DNA from: Oscillibacter sp.
GTDB lineage: Bacteria > Bacillota > Clostridia > Oscillospirales > Oscillospiraceae
DNA length: 32,752 bases
Assembly: GCA_022796315.1 (NCBI GenBank)
Contig: JAAWIL010000003.1
Span: forward strand, 1 to 32,752
Direction: 5' to 3'
The position numbers and the translations under genes were made by a program. Of this stretch, positions 16,141-24,514 are shown one piece after another (within the stretch, counting starts at the first letter, position 1; every line of letters starts with the position of its first letter). A model generated the notes under the pieces. The model saw only the letters and a program-made list of their open reading frames with translations, searched no databases and had not been told where the DNA came from.

Positions 16141-16334
16141 ATGAAAGCATAGGCTTTTGGCGTTGTTTTGAGAGATGCCAGGGAATGCGGATAGGGAATT
16201 CGCCGCGCCGAGGAAGGGATTCTTATTCCGGGGCGGCATTGTTTTGTGGAGATTCTCCCCTGCCGGGTATCCTGCCATTCTGCGGACAGGGCCTTGGAGC
16301 ACAGTTCAGTTTTAAAAAATTGAGGTGCAGAGAG
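16141..16334 (+). promoter_or_regulatory. Long structured 5' leader of the chemoreceptor gene
   Basis: The predicted transcript runs about 194 bases before the start codon and contains several possible stems, among them AAAGC/GCTTT near 16143-16160 and a larger one around GCCGCGCC...GGGGCGGC (about 16201-16237). It does not match the c-di-GMP or other riboswitch cores I know. Its function is unknown; it may simply be an untranslated leader. Confidence 0.4.
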
Positions 16335-18308
16335 ATGAAAAGTATCCGGAAAAAGATCACAGTGTGTCTGATGGCAACGGTTTTGATTGCTCTGGCAGCG
16401 GTGGGAACGTCCAGTATCGCCCTGAACTACCGGAGCACCCTGGCCACAGTGGACCAGATGATGAGCGAGACCGCAGTGCTGGCGGCGGAGCGCATCCAGC
16501 AGGAACTGACCGCCTACCAAAATGTGGCCATGGATACCGGCTGCATCCCCCAGCTGTCCGACGGGACGGTGCCGGTGGAGGAAAAGCGCGCGATCATTGA
16601 CGAGCGCGTCTCCATGCACGGCTTCCAGCGGGGCAACATCGTCGGCGCGAACGGCGTCAGCATCTTTGACGGGAAGGACTACTCCGACCGGGAATACGTG
16701 CAGCAGGCGATGAAGGGGAACGTTTACGTCTCCGAGCCCCTGGTCAGCAAGGTGACGGGGGAGCTCTCCATCATGGTGGCGGCGCCGCTCTATGCCGGCG
16801 GAAACCAGGGGTCCCGGATTGTGGGTGTGATCTATTTTGTGCCGCCGGAGACGTTTTTGAACGACATCGTCTCCTCCATCAAGGTCAGTCCCAACAGCCG
16901 GGCCTATATGATCAACAAGAACGGCGACACCATCGCGGACGCCACGCTGGAGACCATCACCACACAGAATGTGGAGCGGGACGCCCAGAGCGACAAATCC
17001 CTGCGGGACTTGGCCGCCATTCATGCGCAGATGCGCCAGGGGGAGAACGGTTTTGGCAGTTTCTCCAATGAGGCCGGCCCCTGGTTTGCGGCCTACGCCC
17101 CGGTGGAGGGGACGGACGGCTGGAGCGTCTCCGTTACGGCCATGAAGAAGGACTATCTGACGGATACATACGTGGGAATGCTGATCAACCTGCTGGTGGT
17201 CTTGGCCTCCATTTTGGCCTCGGTCGTGGTGGCGCTGAAGCTCTCCAGCAACATCAGCGTGCCGATGCGGGCCTGCGCCGAGCGGATGAAGCTGCTGGTG
17301 GAGGGCGACCTGGAGTCCCCGGTGCCCGAGACCGTGGGGCAGGATGAGACGGCGGAGCTGACCCGTTCCACGGCAGAGCTGGTGACGGGTCTGAACACGA
17401 TCATCAACGATATCGGGTATCTCCTGACCGAGATGTCCCGGCAGAATTTTGATATCCAATCCGCCCATCGGGAGGCCTATGTGGGCGGGTTCCAGGGAAT
17501 CCTGACGTCCATGCGCACGCTGAAGGTGGAGCTGAGCCGCACCATGCGCCAGATTGACGCCTCGGCCGGGCAGGTCTCCGCGGCCAGCGGACAGGTCTCC
17601 ACCGGCGCCCAGACCCTGAGCCAGGGGTCCATGATGCAGGCGAGCTCCGTGGAAGAGCTGGCAGCCACCATCAACGACATCGCTGCCAGCGCGAAAAAGA
17701 CCTCTTCCGCCGCCGAGGAGGCGGGCCAGTTTGTGGGCCAGGCCGGCGCGCAGCTGGGCATCAGCGTGGAGCACGTCAAGGAGCTGAACGGCGCCATGGA
17801 GAAGATCTCCCAGTCCTCTGAGGAGATCTCCAAGATCATTGCCGCCATCGAGAATATCGCCTTCCAGACGAACATCCTGGCGCTGAACGCCGCCGTGGAG
17901 GCGGCCCGGGCCGGCAGCGCCGGAAAGGGCTTTGCCGTGGTGGCCGACGAGGTGCGGAACCTGGCCAGCAAGTCCGACGAGGCCGCCAAGGCCACCAAGG
18001 AGCTGATCGAGGGCTCCATTGCCGCCGTCACCGAGGGCAGAGGGGCGGTGACCAGGGTGACAGAGTCCCTGGAGCAGACCAGCGTCTTTGCCGGCCATGT
18101 GACCGCGCAGATGGATATTGTGGTAGATGCGGTGGAGAAGCAGACCAGCGCCATCGCCCAGGTCACCGAGGGCGTGGACCAGATCTCCTCCGTGGTGCAG
18201 ACCAACTCCGCCACCGCCCAGGAGAGCGCCGCCGCCAGTGAGGAGCTCTCTGCGGAGGCCTCCAGCCTGAAGCATCTGGTGGACCAGTTCACGCTGGCAC
18301 AGGAGTGA
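16335..18308 (+). CDS. Transmembrane methyl-accepting chemotaxis protein, dCache type
   Basis: This 657-residue receptor has a membrane helix at about 8-30, an extracellular double-Cache-like domain (about 35-275, with DYSDREYVQQAMKGNVYVSE and the second-lobe SPNSRAYMINKNGD) and a second helix at about 279-301. A HAMP-like segment follows, then the long helical hairpin whose tip is IAFQTNILALNAAVEAARAG (about 508-527) followed by GKGFAVVADEVRNLA. The tip contacts CheA and CheW, neither of which is in the window. ATG at 16335 was chosen: GAGGTG lies just upstream, and the 50-residue upstream extension is not protein-like. It is a single gene with its own consensus promoter. Ligands of such Cache domains are usually small metabolites, but the ligand cannot be named. 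Confidence 0.93.
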   Translation: MKSIRKKITVCLMATVLIALAAVGTSSIALNYRSTLATVDQMMSETAVLAAERIQQELTAYQNVAMDTGCIPQLSDGTVPVEEKRAIIDERVSMHGFQRGNIVGANGVSIFDGKDYSDREYVQQAMKGNVYVSEPLVSKVTGELSIMVAAPLYAGGNQGSRIVGVIYFVPPETFLNDIVSSIKVSPNSRAYMINKNGDTIADATLETITTQNVERDAQSDKSLRDLAAIHAQMRQGENGFGSFSNEAGPWFAAYAPVEGTDGWSVSVTAMKKDYLTDTYVGMLINLLVVLASILASVVVALKLSSNISVPMRACAERMKLLVEGDLESPVPETVGQDETAELTRSTAELVTGLNTIINDIGYLLTEMSRQNFDIQSAHREAYVGGFQGILTSMRTLKVELSRTMRQIDASAGQVSAASGQVSTGAQTLSQGSMMQASSVEELAATINDIAASAKKTSSAAEEAGQFVGQAGAQLGISVEHVKELNGAMEKISQSSEEISKIIAAIENIAFQTNILALNAAVEAARAGSAGKGFAVVADEVRNLASKSDEAAKATKELIEGSIAAVTEGRGAVTRVTESLEQTSVFAGHVTAQMDIVVDAVEKQTSAIAQVTEGVDQISSVVQTNSATAQESAAASEELSAEASSLKHLVDQFTLAQE

Positions 18309-18368
18309 CGCAGCCCTGACAGGGTCTCTGGAGCACGGACATCCTGCCTTGGGAATGACCGGGAGCTG

Positions 18369-18397
18369 TTGACATGTGGAACGGGTTCCCGTATAAT
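18369..18397 (+). promoter_or_regulatory. Consensus promoter of the FIST/MCP/FapA/CheY unit
   Basis: TTGACA (18369-18374) and TATAAT (18392-18397) with a 17-base spacer, a perfect sigma-A match. The spacer holds the palindrome GGAACGGGTTCC (18378-18389), a possible operator. Confidence 0.85.
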
Positions 18398-18431
18398 TTG
18401 AGCGAGAAAAAATATGGGAGGGAACGGCAGC

Positions 18432-19487
18432 GTGAAACAGTTTTTTGGGATGAGCCGGAACGGCAATTTGGAGGAAGCGGTCCGTGGACTCCACAGCCCT
18501 CAGTTTATAATGCTGTTATCGAACGACACGCAATTTACAGCCCATGTGGAGGAGCTGGAGCGGCGCTTTCCCGGCGTTCCAAGCATCGGATGTATCGGGA
18601 TGAGCTATCAGACCAGCGTGGTGGAGAACGGCGTGGGAGTCATCGCGTTTTCGGATGGCGTCAAGGCTGCGGCCAACGTGCTGGAGCAGGCCTCCGTCAT
18701 GCCGGTCAAGTACATCCGGAGGCTGGAAAACGACGTGCAGGCGGTGGGCGGCTCCGGCAGGGACACGGTGTGCATTGACTTCTGCGCGGGGAACGACGCC
18801 TGTGTGCTGACCACCATCAACACGGTTTTGCAGCGGCAGGGAATCCCCCTGGTGGGGGGAACCGGCGACCAGGGACGGGTGTCCGCCAATGGGCGGGTGT
18901 ATCAGGACGCGGTGGCTTACGGAATCGTGCGGAACCAGAACGGAAGGGTGAAGACCTACAAGGAGAACATCTATCACCAGCTGGGGAATTACCGCTTCAT
19001 CGCCTCCAATACGGACCGGGCCAATTACATTCTGGGCTCTCTGAACGGAAAGCCCGCCAAGCAGGTCTATGAGAGCATCCTCCATGTGACCGATGAGGAG
19101 ATCCTGACCAGGACCTTCCAGAACCCCTTTGGCAAGATCAACGGGGACGATACCTGCATCATCTCGATCAAGGAGGTCCGGGGCAATGCCTTGGCCTGCT
19201 TCCGCCAGGTCAACGACTCCGACGTGCTGATCCTGCTGGAGCTGGGGGACTATCAGGCCATTACCAGGAATACGATTCAGCAGATCTGCCAGGAGTTCCC
19301 CAAGCGCTCCGCGGTGTTCTCCGTGAACTGCCTGTTCCGCTATAAGCTCTTTTCCGAGCGCAATTATATGCAGGCGTATCTGCGGGAGATGGCGGCTCTG
19401 GGGAGCCACGCTGGGCTTGTGGGATACGGTGAGCACTACAACAACCGGTTTGTGAATCAGTCCATGACCTGCGTGGTCTTTGAGTAA
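18432..19487 (+). CDS. FIST-domain sensor protein
   Basis: This soluble protein of about 351 residues has the FIST_N plus FIST_C layout. The N-terminal half has PSIGCIGMSYQTSVVENGVGVIAF and the later IPLVGGTGDQG with VYQDAVAYGIV; the C-terminal half ends in ...HAGLVGYGEHYNNRFVNQSMTCVVFE, where family members recognise a small ligand. FIST domains are predicted input domains for small molecules such as amino acids and often occur with chemoreceptors or kinases. GTG at 18432 is preferred because GGGAGG lies 10 bases before it; the ATG at 18414 would begin inside the ribosome site. The next gene, 11 bases later, is a receptor lacking any input domain, so the two probably form one split receptor. 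Confidence 0.87.
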   Translation: MKQFFGMSRNGNLEEAVRGLHSPQFIMLLSNDTQFTAHVEELERRFPGVPSIGCIGMSYQTSVVENGVGVIAFSDGVKAAANVLEQASVMPVKYIRRLENDVQAVGGSGRDTVCIDFCAGNDACVLTTINTVLQRQGIPLVGGTGDQGRVSANGRVYQDAVAYGIVRNQNGRVKTYKENIYHQLGNYRFIASNTDRANYILGSLNGKPAKQVYESILHVTDEEILTRTFQNPFGKINGDDTCIISIKEVRGNALACFRQVNDSDVLILLELGDYQAITRNTIQQICQEFPKRSAVFSVNCLFRYKLFSERNYMQAYLREMAALGSHAGLVGYGEHYNNRFVNQSMTCVVFE

Positions 19488-19498
19488 GGAGGGACAGG

Positions 19499-20443
19499 AT
19501 GTTATTTACAGGAAAGCGCCGGCAGGCACCGGAGCAGCCCCGCGCGGAGAAGAGTCTGTACCCGGTGCTCCACGTGGCGGACAGCCTGAAGGCCTACCAG
19601 AGAGAGCTGGTGAAAAAAGAGGTGGCCTCCCTTTCGGAGCTGAGCATGGTGGGCAGCGCCTTCTCCAACGTGGTGGCGGAGGCGGACCAGTTTCAGGAGA
19701 AGCTCCAGGATTTGGGACAATCCTTTTCCGATATTGACCAGACGGCAGGGGGATTCCGCCAGGTGCGGGAGGAGGTCGCCCTGGCTGTGACGGCGGCCCA
19801 GGACCAGATGGAGGAGCTGGAGAAGACCTCCTCGCAGGTGCAGCGGTCCTATGAGGAGATGGCGGGGATGTTCGCCCAGCTGCAGGCCGCCATTGATGGG
19901 ATTCAAAAGTGCATGGGCAAGATTGTGTCTATCGCGGATCAGACGGATATCCTGGCCATCAACGCCTCCATTGAGGCGGCACGAGCCGGCGTGGAGGGCC
20001 GCGGCTTCGCCGTGGTAGCGGTGCAGGTTAAGGAGCTGGCCAAGGAGATCAAGGTGCTGGCGGCGGAGGTGAATACCGGCGTCGGCGACGTGGAGGACCG
20101 GGCGGGACAGCTCAGCGGAAGCATTACCACCTCCCAGCAGCTCCTGGGCCAGAGCATGGATATTGTGGAACAGACCGACGAGAGCTTTCGCCGGATTATG
20201 GCGGCGTCCGAGGGCGCGGTGTCCGTGCAGACGGAGATCTCCAGCGTGATCAGCGCCTCCCAGCAGAACCTGCAGATTATCTGCCAGTTTTTCGACCGGA
20301 TCAAGGACCAGTATCAGGAGGTCATCCGGCATATTGCGCAGGCCAGCCGCCTGGGCACGACAAAGAGCGCGATGTTTGAGGATATGGACAATATGATTTC
20401 TCAGATTCCGCCGATGGTGAAAGAGGCGAAAGAGGGACGCTGA
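19499..20443 (+). CDS. Soluble methyl-accepting chemotaxis-like protein
   Basis: This 314-residue, mostly helical cytoplasmic protein has no membrane segment or recognisable ligand domain. The receptor tip is clear: IVSIADQTDILAINASIEAARAG then EGRGFAVVAVQVKELA (about 141-180), with Ser and Asp in place of common residues. The helical arms are shorter than in standard receptors and lack obvious paired methylation sites. GGAGG precedes the ATG by 6 bases. It lies 11 bases behind the FIST gene and is likely its signalling half. A hairpin overlaps its stop codon (GGGACGCT/AGCGTCCC, 20434-20455), perhaps reducing readthrough into the next gene. Confidence 0.88.
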   Translation: MLFTGKRRQAPEQPRAEKSLYPVLHVADSLKAYQRELVKKEVASLSELSMVGSAFSNVVAEADQFQEKLQDLGQSFSDIDQTAGGFRQVREEVALAVTAAQDQMEELEKTSSQVQRSYEEMAGMFAQLQAAIDGIQKCMGKIVSIADQTDILAINASIEAARAGVEGRGFAVVAVQVKELAKEIKVLAAEVNTGVGDVEDRAGQLSGSITTSQQLLGQSMDIVEQTDESFRRIMAASEGAVSVQTEISSVISASQQNLQIICQFFDRIKDQYQEVIRHIAQASRLGTTKSAMFEDMDNMISQIPPMVKEAKEGR

Positions 20444-20537
20444 GGCCAGCGTCCCATTTCACAGTCTCCATGAATGGGAGAGAGCTCCTTACTGCGTTTG
20501 GATTGGAAGCTCGTTCTAGGAAGGTGGTGCCGCAAAG

Positions 20538-22280
20538 ATGTCACTGAGAGAAAAGATTGCTTCGTTTTTGTTTCGGGCAAGAGCGAAGGAGAACTTGGAG
20601 GATGGCGCGCAGCAGGAGCAGGCGAAGGCAGAGACTGCGGAGGCCCAGGAGGACAGCAGCGTCAACCCGGCTGTGCTGGAGCTGTCTCCGGAACATGCCC
20701 TCCACCGTCTCCGGGAGATGCGCCGGCAGGAGGCCGGCTATATGCCGGCCCCCAGAATTTGCCTGGATGAGGAGGGAATCCTTCCGCCAGAGCTGGTGAA
20801 GAAGGAACTGAACCGCCTGCGCTCCTTCCTGAGCAGCGCTTGCGGCGCACGGCTCAAGCAGGCCAAGGGAAAGAAGCCGGGCAAGAACCGGAAAAAGGAG
20901 AAGGAGGCGGGGGAGCCGGAAGATGAGGGAGATGCGCTGATGCTGGACGCCCTGCCCCAGTTCTTCCTCTCGGCGGATAAGCTCTATGCCTGGATGATTG
21001 TGCTGCCGCCTGTTGGAGAGGGACAGGAGCTGAACCGGGACCTGCTCTGGCGAGCGATGCGGGGACAGGGGATTACCTACGGCGTAGACGAGCGGCTGGT
21101 GGACCGGCTGTCTCACGACGACGAGCGGTACTTCCACCTGTATCTCATTGCCAAGGGAAAACCCGCCTTTGACGGGAAAAACGGCAACATTGTGGACTAC
21201 TTCCCCCGGGTTGTGGAGCGGGTGATGGAGGTGGATGAGTTCGGGCAGGTGGACTATGCCAACCTGAACCTGATCCGCAATGTCAAGGAGGGGCAGGAGA
21301 TCTGCCGCCTCATTAAGCCCACCGAGGGCGAGCCGGGCCGGACGGTGACAGACCAGGAGATTCCCGCAAAGAGCGGAAAGCCGGTGCCGCTGCCGAAGGG
21401 GCGGAACACCGAGATCAGCGAGGACGAACTCTCCCTGATTGCGGTCATGCCGGGGCATGTGGAATTCACCGGCCGGAGCTTCCAGGTAAAGCCGGTGCTG
21501 GATATTGACGGAAATGTGGACTTTTCCACGGGAAATATCAAGTTCCTGGGGGACATCAATATCAAAGGCGACGTGCTCAGCGGGTTCACAGTCCGCGCCA
21601 TGGGAGATATTCACGTAGGCGGCGTGGTGGAGGCCGGAAGCACCGTGGAGGCCGGCGGAGACCTGGTGGTGGTCAAGGGCATCCTGGGAGACGGCACCAC
21701 GGTGATTCGCGCGCACCGGTGCGTCTTCTCCAAGTATATTGAGAACTCCACCATTTACGTCCGGGAGAACTTGCAGACGGACTGCATCATCAACGGCAGA
21801 GTGTACTGTGATGGAGAGGTCCACGTCCGCTCTGGGCGGGGCAGCATTATGGGCGGCCGGATCTGGGCCGCCAAGCTGGTAAACGCCGCGTCGGTGGGGT
21901 CCCCGGCGGAGTGCAGAACGACCATCGCCCTGGGAGGCCTGCCCTGCACGAACTTCGAGCGGGAGGTCGTGCAGCAGGAGCTGAAGGACCTGGAGATGGA
22001 TCTGGAGAAGCTGGAGTGCCAGCCGGACAGCCCGGTCAAGAGCAGTCTTCTGGCCAAGCTGCGGGTGAAGCTGTCTACGGCGGAGCTGAAGCTGAAGCAG
22101 CTGGAAGATGATTTGGTGGACATCGAACAGGAGATGACGGAGAAAACGGCGGGACGGATGGAGTGCGGTGTGGCCTACCCGGAGACGGAGATCAGCATTG
22201 GCGACGAGATGCTCCGCCTGCGGCGGGAGACCAGACAGTGCGTCGCGAAGCTGGTGAGCGGGGAGATCGTGGTGATATAA
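20538..22280 (+). CDS. FapA/DUF342-family protein
   Basis: This 580-residue cytoplasmic protein belongs to the FapA (DUF342) polymer-forming family. The first 130 residues are variable and include a Lys-rich stretch (about 110-122). Residues about 225-300 hold the conserved DEFGQVDYANLNLIRNVKEG and KPTEGEPGRTV. A Gly-rich beta-helix follows (DIDGNVDFSTGNIKFLGDIN, then VRAMGDIHVGGVVEAGSTVEA), and the C-terminal part (about 470-540) is a coiled coil. In Vibrio, FapA affects polar flagellar assembly; in Bacillota its role is unclear. Its place between a receptor and a CheY-like protein suggests a scaffold in chemosensory signalling, which is inference. AGGAAGG lies upstream of the ATG. Confidence 0.88.
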   Translation: MSLREKIASFLFRARAKENLEDGAQQEQAKAETAEAQEDSSVNPAVLELSPEHALHRLREMRRQEAGYMPAPRICLDEEGILPPELVKKELNRLRSFLSSACGARLKQAKGKKPGKNRKKEKEAGEPEDEGDALMLDALPQFFLSADKLYAWMIVLPPVGEGQELNRDLLWRAMRGQGITYGVDERLVDRLSHDDERYFHLYLIAKGKPAFDGKNGNIVDYFPRVVERVMEVDEFGQVDYANLNLIRNVKEGQEICRLIKPTEGEPGRTVTDQEIPAKSGKPVPLPKGRNTEISEDELSLIAVMPGHVEFTGRSFQVKPVLDIDGNVDFSTGNIKFLGDINIKGDVLSGFTVRAMGDIHVGGVVEAGSTVEAGGDLVVVKGILGDGTTVIRAHRCVFSKYIENSTIYVRENLQTDCIINGRVYCDGEVHVRSGRGSIMGGRIWAAKLVNAASVGSPAECRTTIALGGLPCTNFEREVVQQELKDLEMDLEKLECQPDSPVKSSLLAKLRVKLSTAELKLKQLEDDLVDIEQEMTEKTAGRMECGVAYPETEISIGDEMLRLRRETRQCVAKLVSGEIVVI

Positions 22281-22436
22281 CCGGCCTTCACAGGGCGTTC
22301 AGGCGGCGGAACACGGGCCGCTTACGTCCGGCGGCAGAGGCGAGCGGTTGGACAGCGGAGCTGCCGGATTTCCCCGGCAGGGCGGTTCGGAGGGCCGCGC
22401 CTGCATGATCTGAAATCGGAAAGAGGAAACAGTGAT

Positions 22437-22799
22437 ATGAAGAAAAAGCTCATGGTGGTAGATGATTCCCGGATGATGGAGCTGCAGATCTGCAAGCTGC
22501 TGGAGGACTCTGCGTTCGAGGTGGCGGCATACTGCGAAAACGGCGAGGATGCGATTGTGCGCTATCAGGAGATTCATCCGGATATCGTGACCATGGACAT
22601 CATCATGCCTGGCATTGACGGCCTGGAGACGGCAAAGATCATCTTGGAGGAGCACCCGGAGGCACGCATTGTGATGCTTTCCTCTCTGGTGTGTGAGGAC
22701 ACCATCAATGAGGCCGGCAGCATCGGCGCGAAAACCTTTCTCAACAAGCCGGTCACAAGGGAGAACTTGCTTCAGGCTTTGGAGACGGCGCTGGGCTGA
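22437..22799 (+). CDS. CheY-like single-domain response regulator
   Basis: This 120-residue receiver domain has the acidic pair D9-D10, the phosphorylation site D54 (VTMDIIMPGIDG), S82 in place of the usual Thr switch, and K104 (LNKPV). The MDIIMPGIDG and LSSLV pattern is close to CheY of Bacillus and Thermotoga. It has no output domain, so it acts by binding a partner such as the flagellar motor switch or the neighbouring FapA-like protein. A gap of 156 bases (22281-22436, no gene seen) separates it from the FapA-like gene, but no terminator or good promoter lies between. A terminator follows. Confidence 0.93.
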   Translation: MKKKLMVVDDSRMMELQICKLLEDSAFEVAAYCENGEDAIVRYQEIHPDIVTMDIIMPGIDGLETAKIILEEHPEARIVMLSSLVCEDTINEAGSIGAKTFLNKPVTRENLLQALETALG

Positions 22800-22833
22800 G
22801 GAGCGCGGAATTTTCAAAATGGACAGATCAGAG

Positions 22834-22865
22834 GGCAGCAGATGCGTCGCGTCTGCTGCCTTTTT
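22834..22865 (+). terminator. Intrinsic terminator after the chemosensory unit
   Basis: GGCAGCAGA (22834-22842) pairs with TCTGCTGCC (22852-22860), followed by TTTTT. Confidence 0.92.
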
Positions 22866-22973
22866 GTTGCGGATTGACCCTGAACGGGAAATGATGTGAT
22901 TCTCCTGAGAGACAAAGCGGGGATTTTTGCCCATAGAATTGGCATTTTGGAACTTTTTTTGGAAGTCAGTCCC

Positions 22974-23002
22974 TTGAAAAGGCGGAAAAAATATGCTACA
23001 CT
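22974..23002 (+). promoter_or_regulatory. Promoter of the binding protein-kinase pair
   Basis: TTGAAA (22974-22979) and TACACT (22997-23002) with a 17-base spacer, about 40 bases before the lipoprotein gene. Confidence 0.7.
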
Positions 23003-23043
23003 AACAGGAAACGCCAAAAACGAAAAGGAAGAAGGAATGATCC

Positions 23044-24507
23044 ATGAAGATGAGAAGAAGTACAGCGGAGAAGGCAGGCCTAGTGTGTTTGACTACGGCG
23101 CTGGCGTTTTCGCTGACGGGCTGCGGGAGCAAGAGCCCCCTGGACCCCAAAAATCCGGTATCCCTGACGGTGTGGCACTACTACAACGGCTCCCAGCAGG
23201 CCGCCTTTGACACCCTGGTGGAGGAGTTCAACGACACCGTGGGCCGGGAGCGGGGGATCTACGTGGAGAGCTACTCCCAGGGCTCGGTGTCCGACCTGGA
23301 GACCGCGGTGCGGGACGCCATCGGCGGCAAGGTGGGGGCCGGCGCCATGCCGGATATCTTCTCCTCCTACGCGGACACCGCCTATGAGATCGAGCAGGCG
23401 GGCGCTCTGGCCAACTTGTCGGACTACCTGGACCAGGCGGAGCTGGAGCGGTATGTGGACTCCTACATTGAGGAGGGCCGCATTGCCGCCGACGGGACCC
23501 TGCGGATCTTCCCCACGGCGAAGTCCACGGAGATCATGATGATCAACCGGACGGACTGGGATGTGTTCGCGGCGGCCACAGGGGCCTCCCTGGAGAATCT
23601 GGGGACCGTCGAGGGCGTGGTGGATACCGCCAGGACCTACTATGAGTGGACGGACAGCCTGACCCCGGATGTGCCGGGGGACGGCAAGGCCTTCTACGGC
23701 CGGGACGCCATGGCGAACTACTTCATCATCGGTATGCAGCAGCTGGGCGTGGAGATCTTCCAGGTGGAGAACGGGGAGATGACCCTGAACACGCCGAAGG
23801 AGGAGCTGCGCCGGCTGTGGGAAAACTACTACGTGCCCATGGTCCAGGGGTACTTCGGGGCCTATGGCTCCTTCCGCTCGGACGACGTGAAAACCGGGGA
23901 CATTCTGGCCTATACGGGTTCCACCACCTCCGCCATGTATTTCCCCGACCAGGTGGAGCTGGAGGAGGGCAGCCACGCCATCGACTACCAGGTCATGGCG
24001 GCGCCGGTTTTTGAGGGCGGGCGGAACTACGCCGTGCAGCAGGGCGCCGGAATGGTGGTCAGCAAATCGGACGAACAGCACGAGTACGCCGCCGTTGAAT
24101 TTTTGAAGTGGTTCACCCAGACGGAGAACAACCTTCAGTTCGGCTGCGTGTCCGGCTACCTGCCGGTGCTGAAGGAGGCCAGCAGCATCGAGAAGCTGGA
24201 CCAGGTGATCGGGGACCGGGACCTGTCGGTGGCGCCCAAGACCTATGACTGCCTGAGCACCATGTTCGACGGCATGGAGGACATCACCCTCTATACCAAC
24301 AAGAGCTTCCGGAACGGCTCCGCGGCGCGGAAGGTGCTGGAGTACCACCTGGCGGACCGGGCGGCGGAGGACCGGGCGGCCGTGACGGCGGCGCTGGCCC
24401 AGGGCAGGAGCCTGGAGGAGGCCGTGGCGCCCTACGTGACGGAAGAGGCCTTTGAGAACTGGTATGGCGCCTTCTGCGAGGCGCTGAACGCGGCTGCGGC
24501 CAAGTAG
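23044..24507 (+). CDS. Extracellular solute-binding lipoprotein (family 1)
   Basis: This 487-residue lipoprotein resembles the sugar-type solute-binding proteins of ABC importers. The signal peptide ends in the lipobox LTGC (C27). The mature part begins VSLTVWHYYNGSQQAAFDTLVEEFN, the usual first strand and helix, and later has PDIFSSYADTAYEIEQAGALANLSDYL and a GAGMVVSKSDEQHEYAAVEFLKWF segment, both standard for family 1. No permease or ATPase gene is near. Instead, a huge hybrid kinase starts 7 bases after its stop codon. The lipoprotein therefore probably captures a ligand outside the cell and presents it to the kinase, as LuxP does with LuxQ. The ligand is unknown. AAGGA lies 8 bases before the ATG. 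Confidence 0.92.
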   Translation: MKMRRSTAEKAGLVCLTTALAFSLTGCGSKSPLDPKNPVSLTVWHYYNGSQQAAFDTLVEEFNDTVGRERGIYVESYSQGSVSDLETAVRDAIGGKVGAGAMPDIFSSYADTAYEIEQAGALANLSDYLDQAELERYVDSYIEEGRIAADGTLRIFPTAKSTEIMMINRTDWDVFAAATGASLENLGTVEGVVDTARTYYEWTDSLTPDVPGDGKAFYGRDAMANYFIIGMQQLGVEIFQVENGEMTLNTPKEELRRLWENYYVPMVQGYFGAYGSFRSDDVKTGDILAYTGSTTSAMYFPDQVELEEGSHAIDYQVMAAPVFEGGRNYAVQQGAGMVVSKSDEQHEYAAVEFLKWFTQTENNLQFGCVSGYLPVLKEASSIEKLDQVIGDRDLSVAPKTYDCLSTMFDGMEDITLYTNKSFRNGSAARKVLEYHLADRAAEDRAAVTAALAQGRSLEEAVAPYVTEEAFENWYGAFCEALNAAAAK

Positions 24508-24514
24508 GGATGCC

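Noticed and set aside
16185..16334. N-terminal extension of the chemoreceptor from an upstream ATG
   Set aside because: The extra 50 residues are Arg/Gly/Cys-rich and not protein-like, and the ATG at 16335 has a better ribosome site and directly precedes the membrane helix.
16141..16334. c-di-GMP riboswitch in the chemoreceptor leader
   Set aside because: The conserved core bases of class I and class II c-di-GMP riboswitches are not visible; it is kept only as a structured leader of unknown role.
23044..24507. Complete ABC importer
   Set aside because: Only the binding lipoprotein is present; no permease or ATPase lies in the window.
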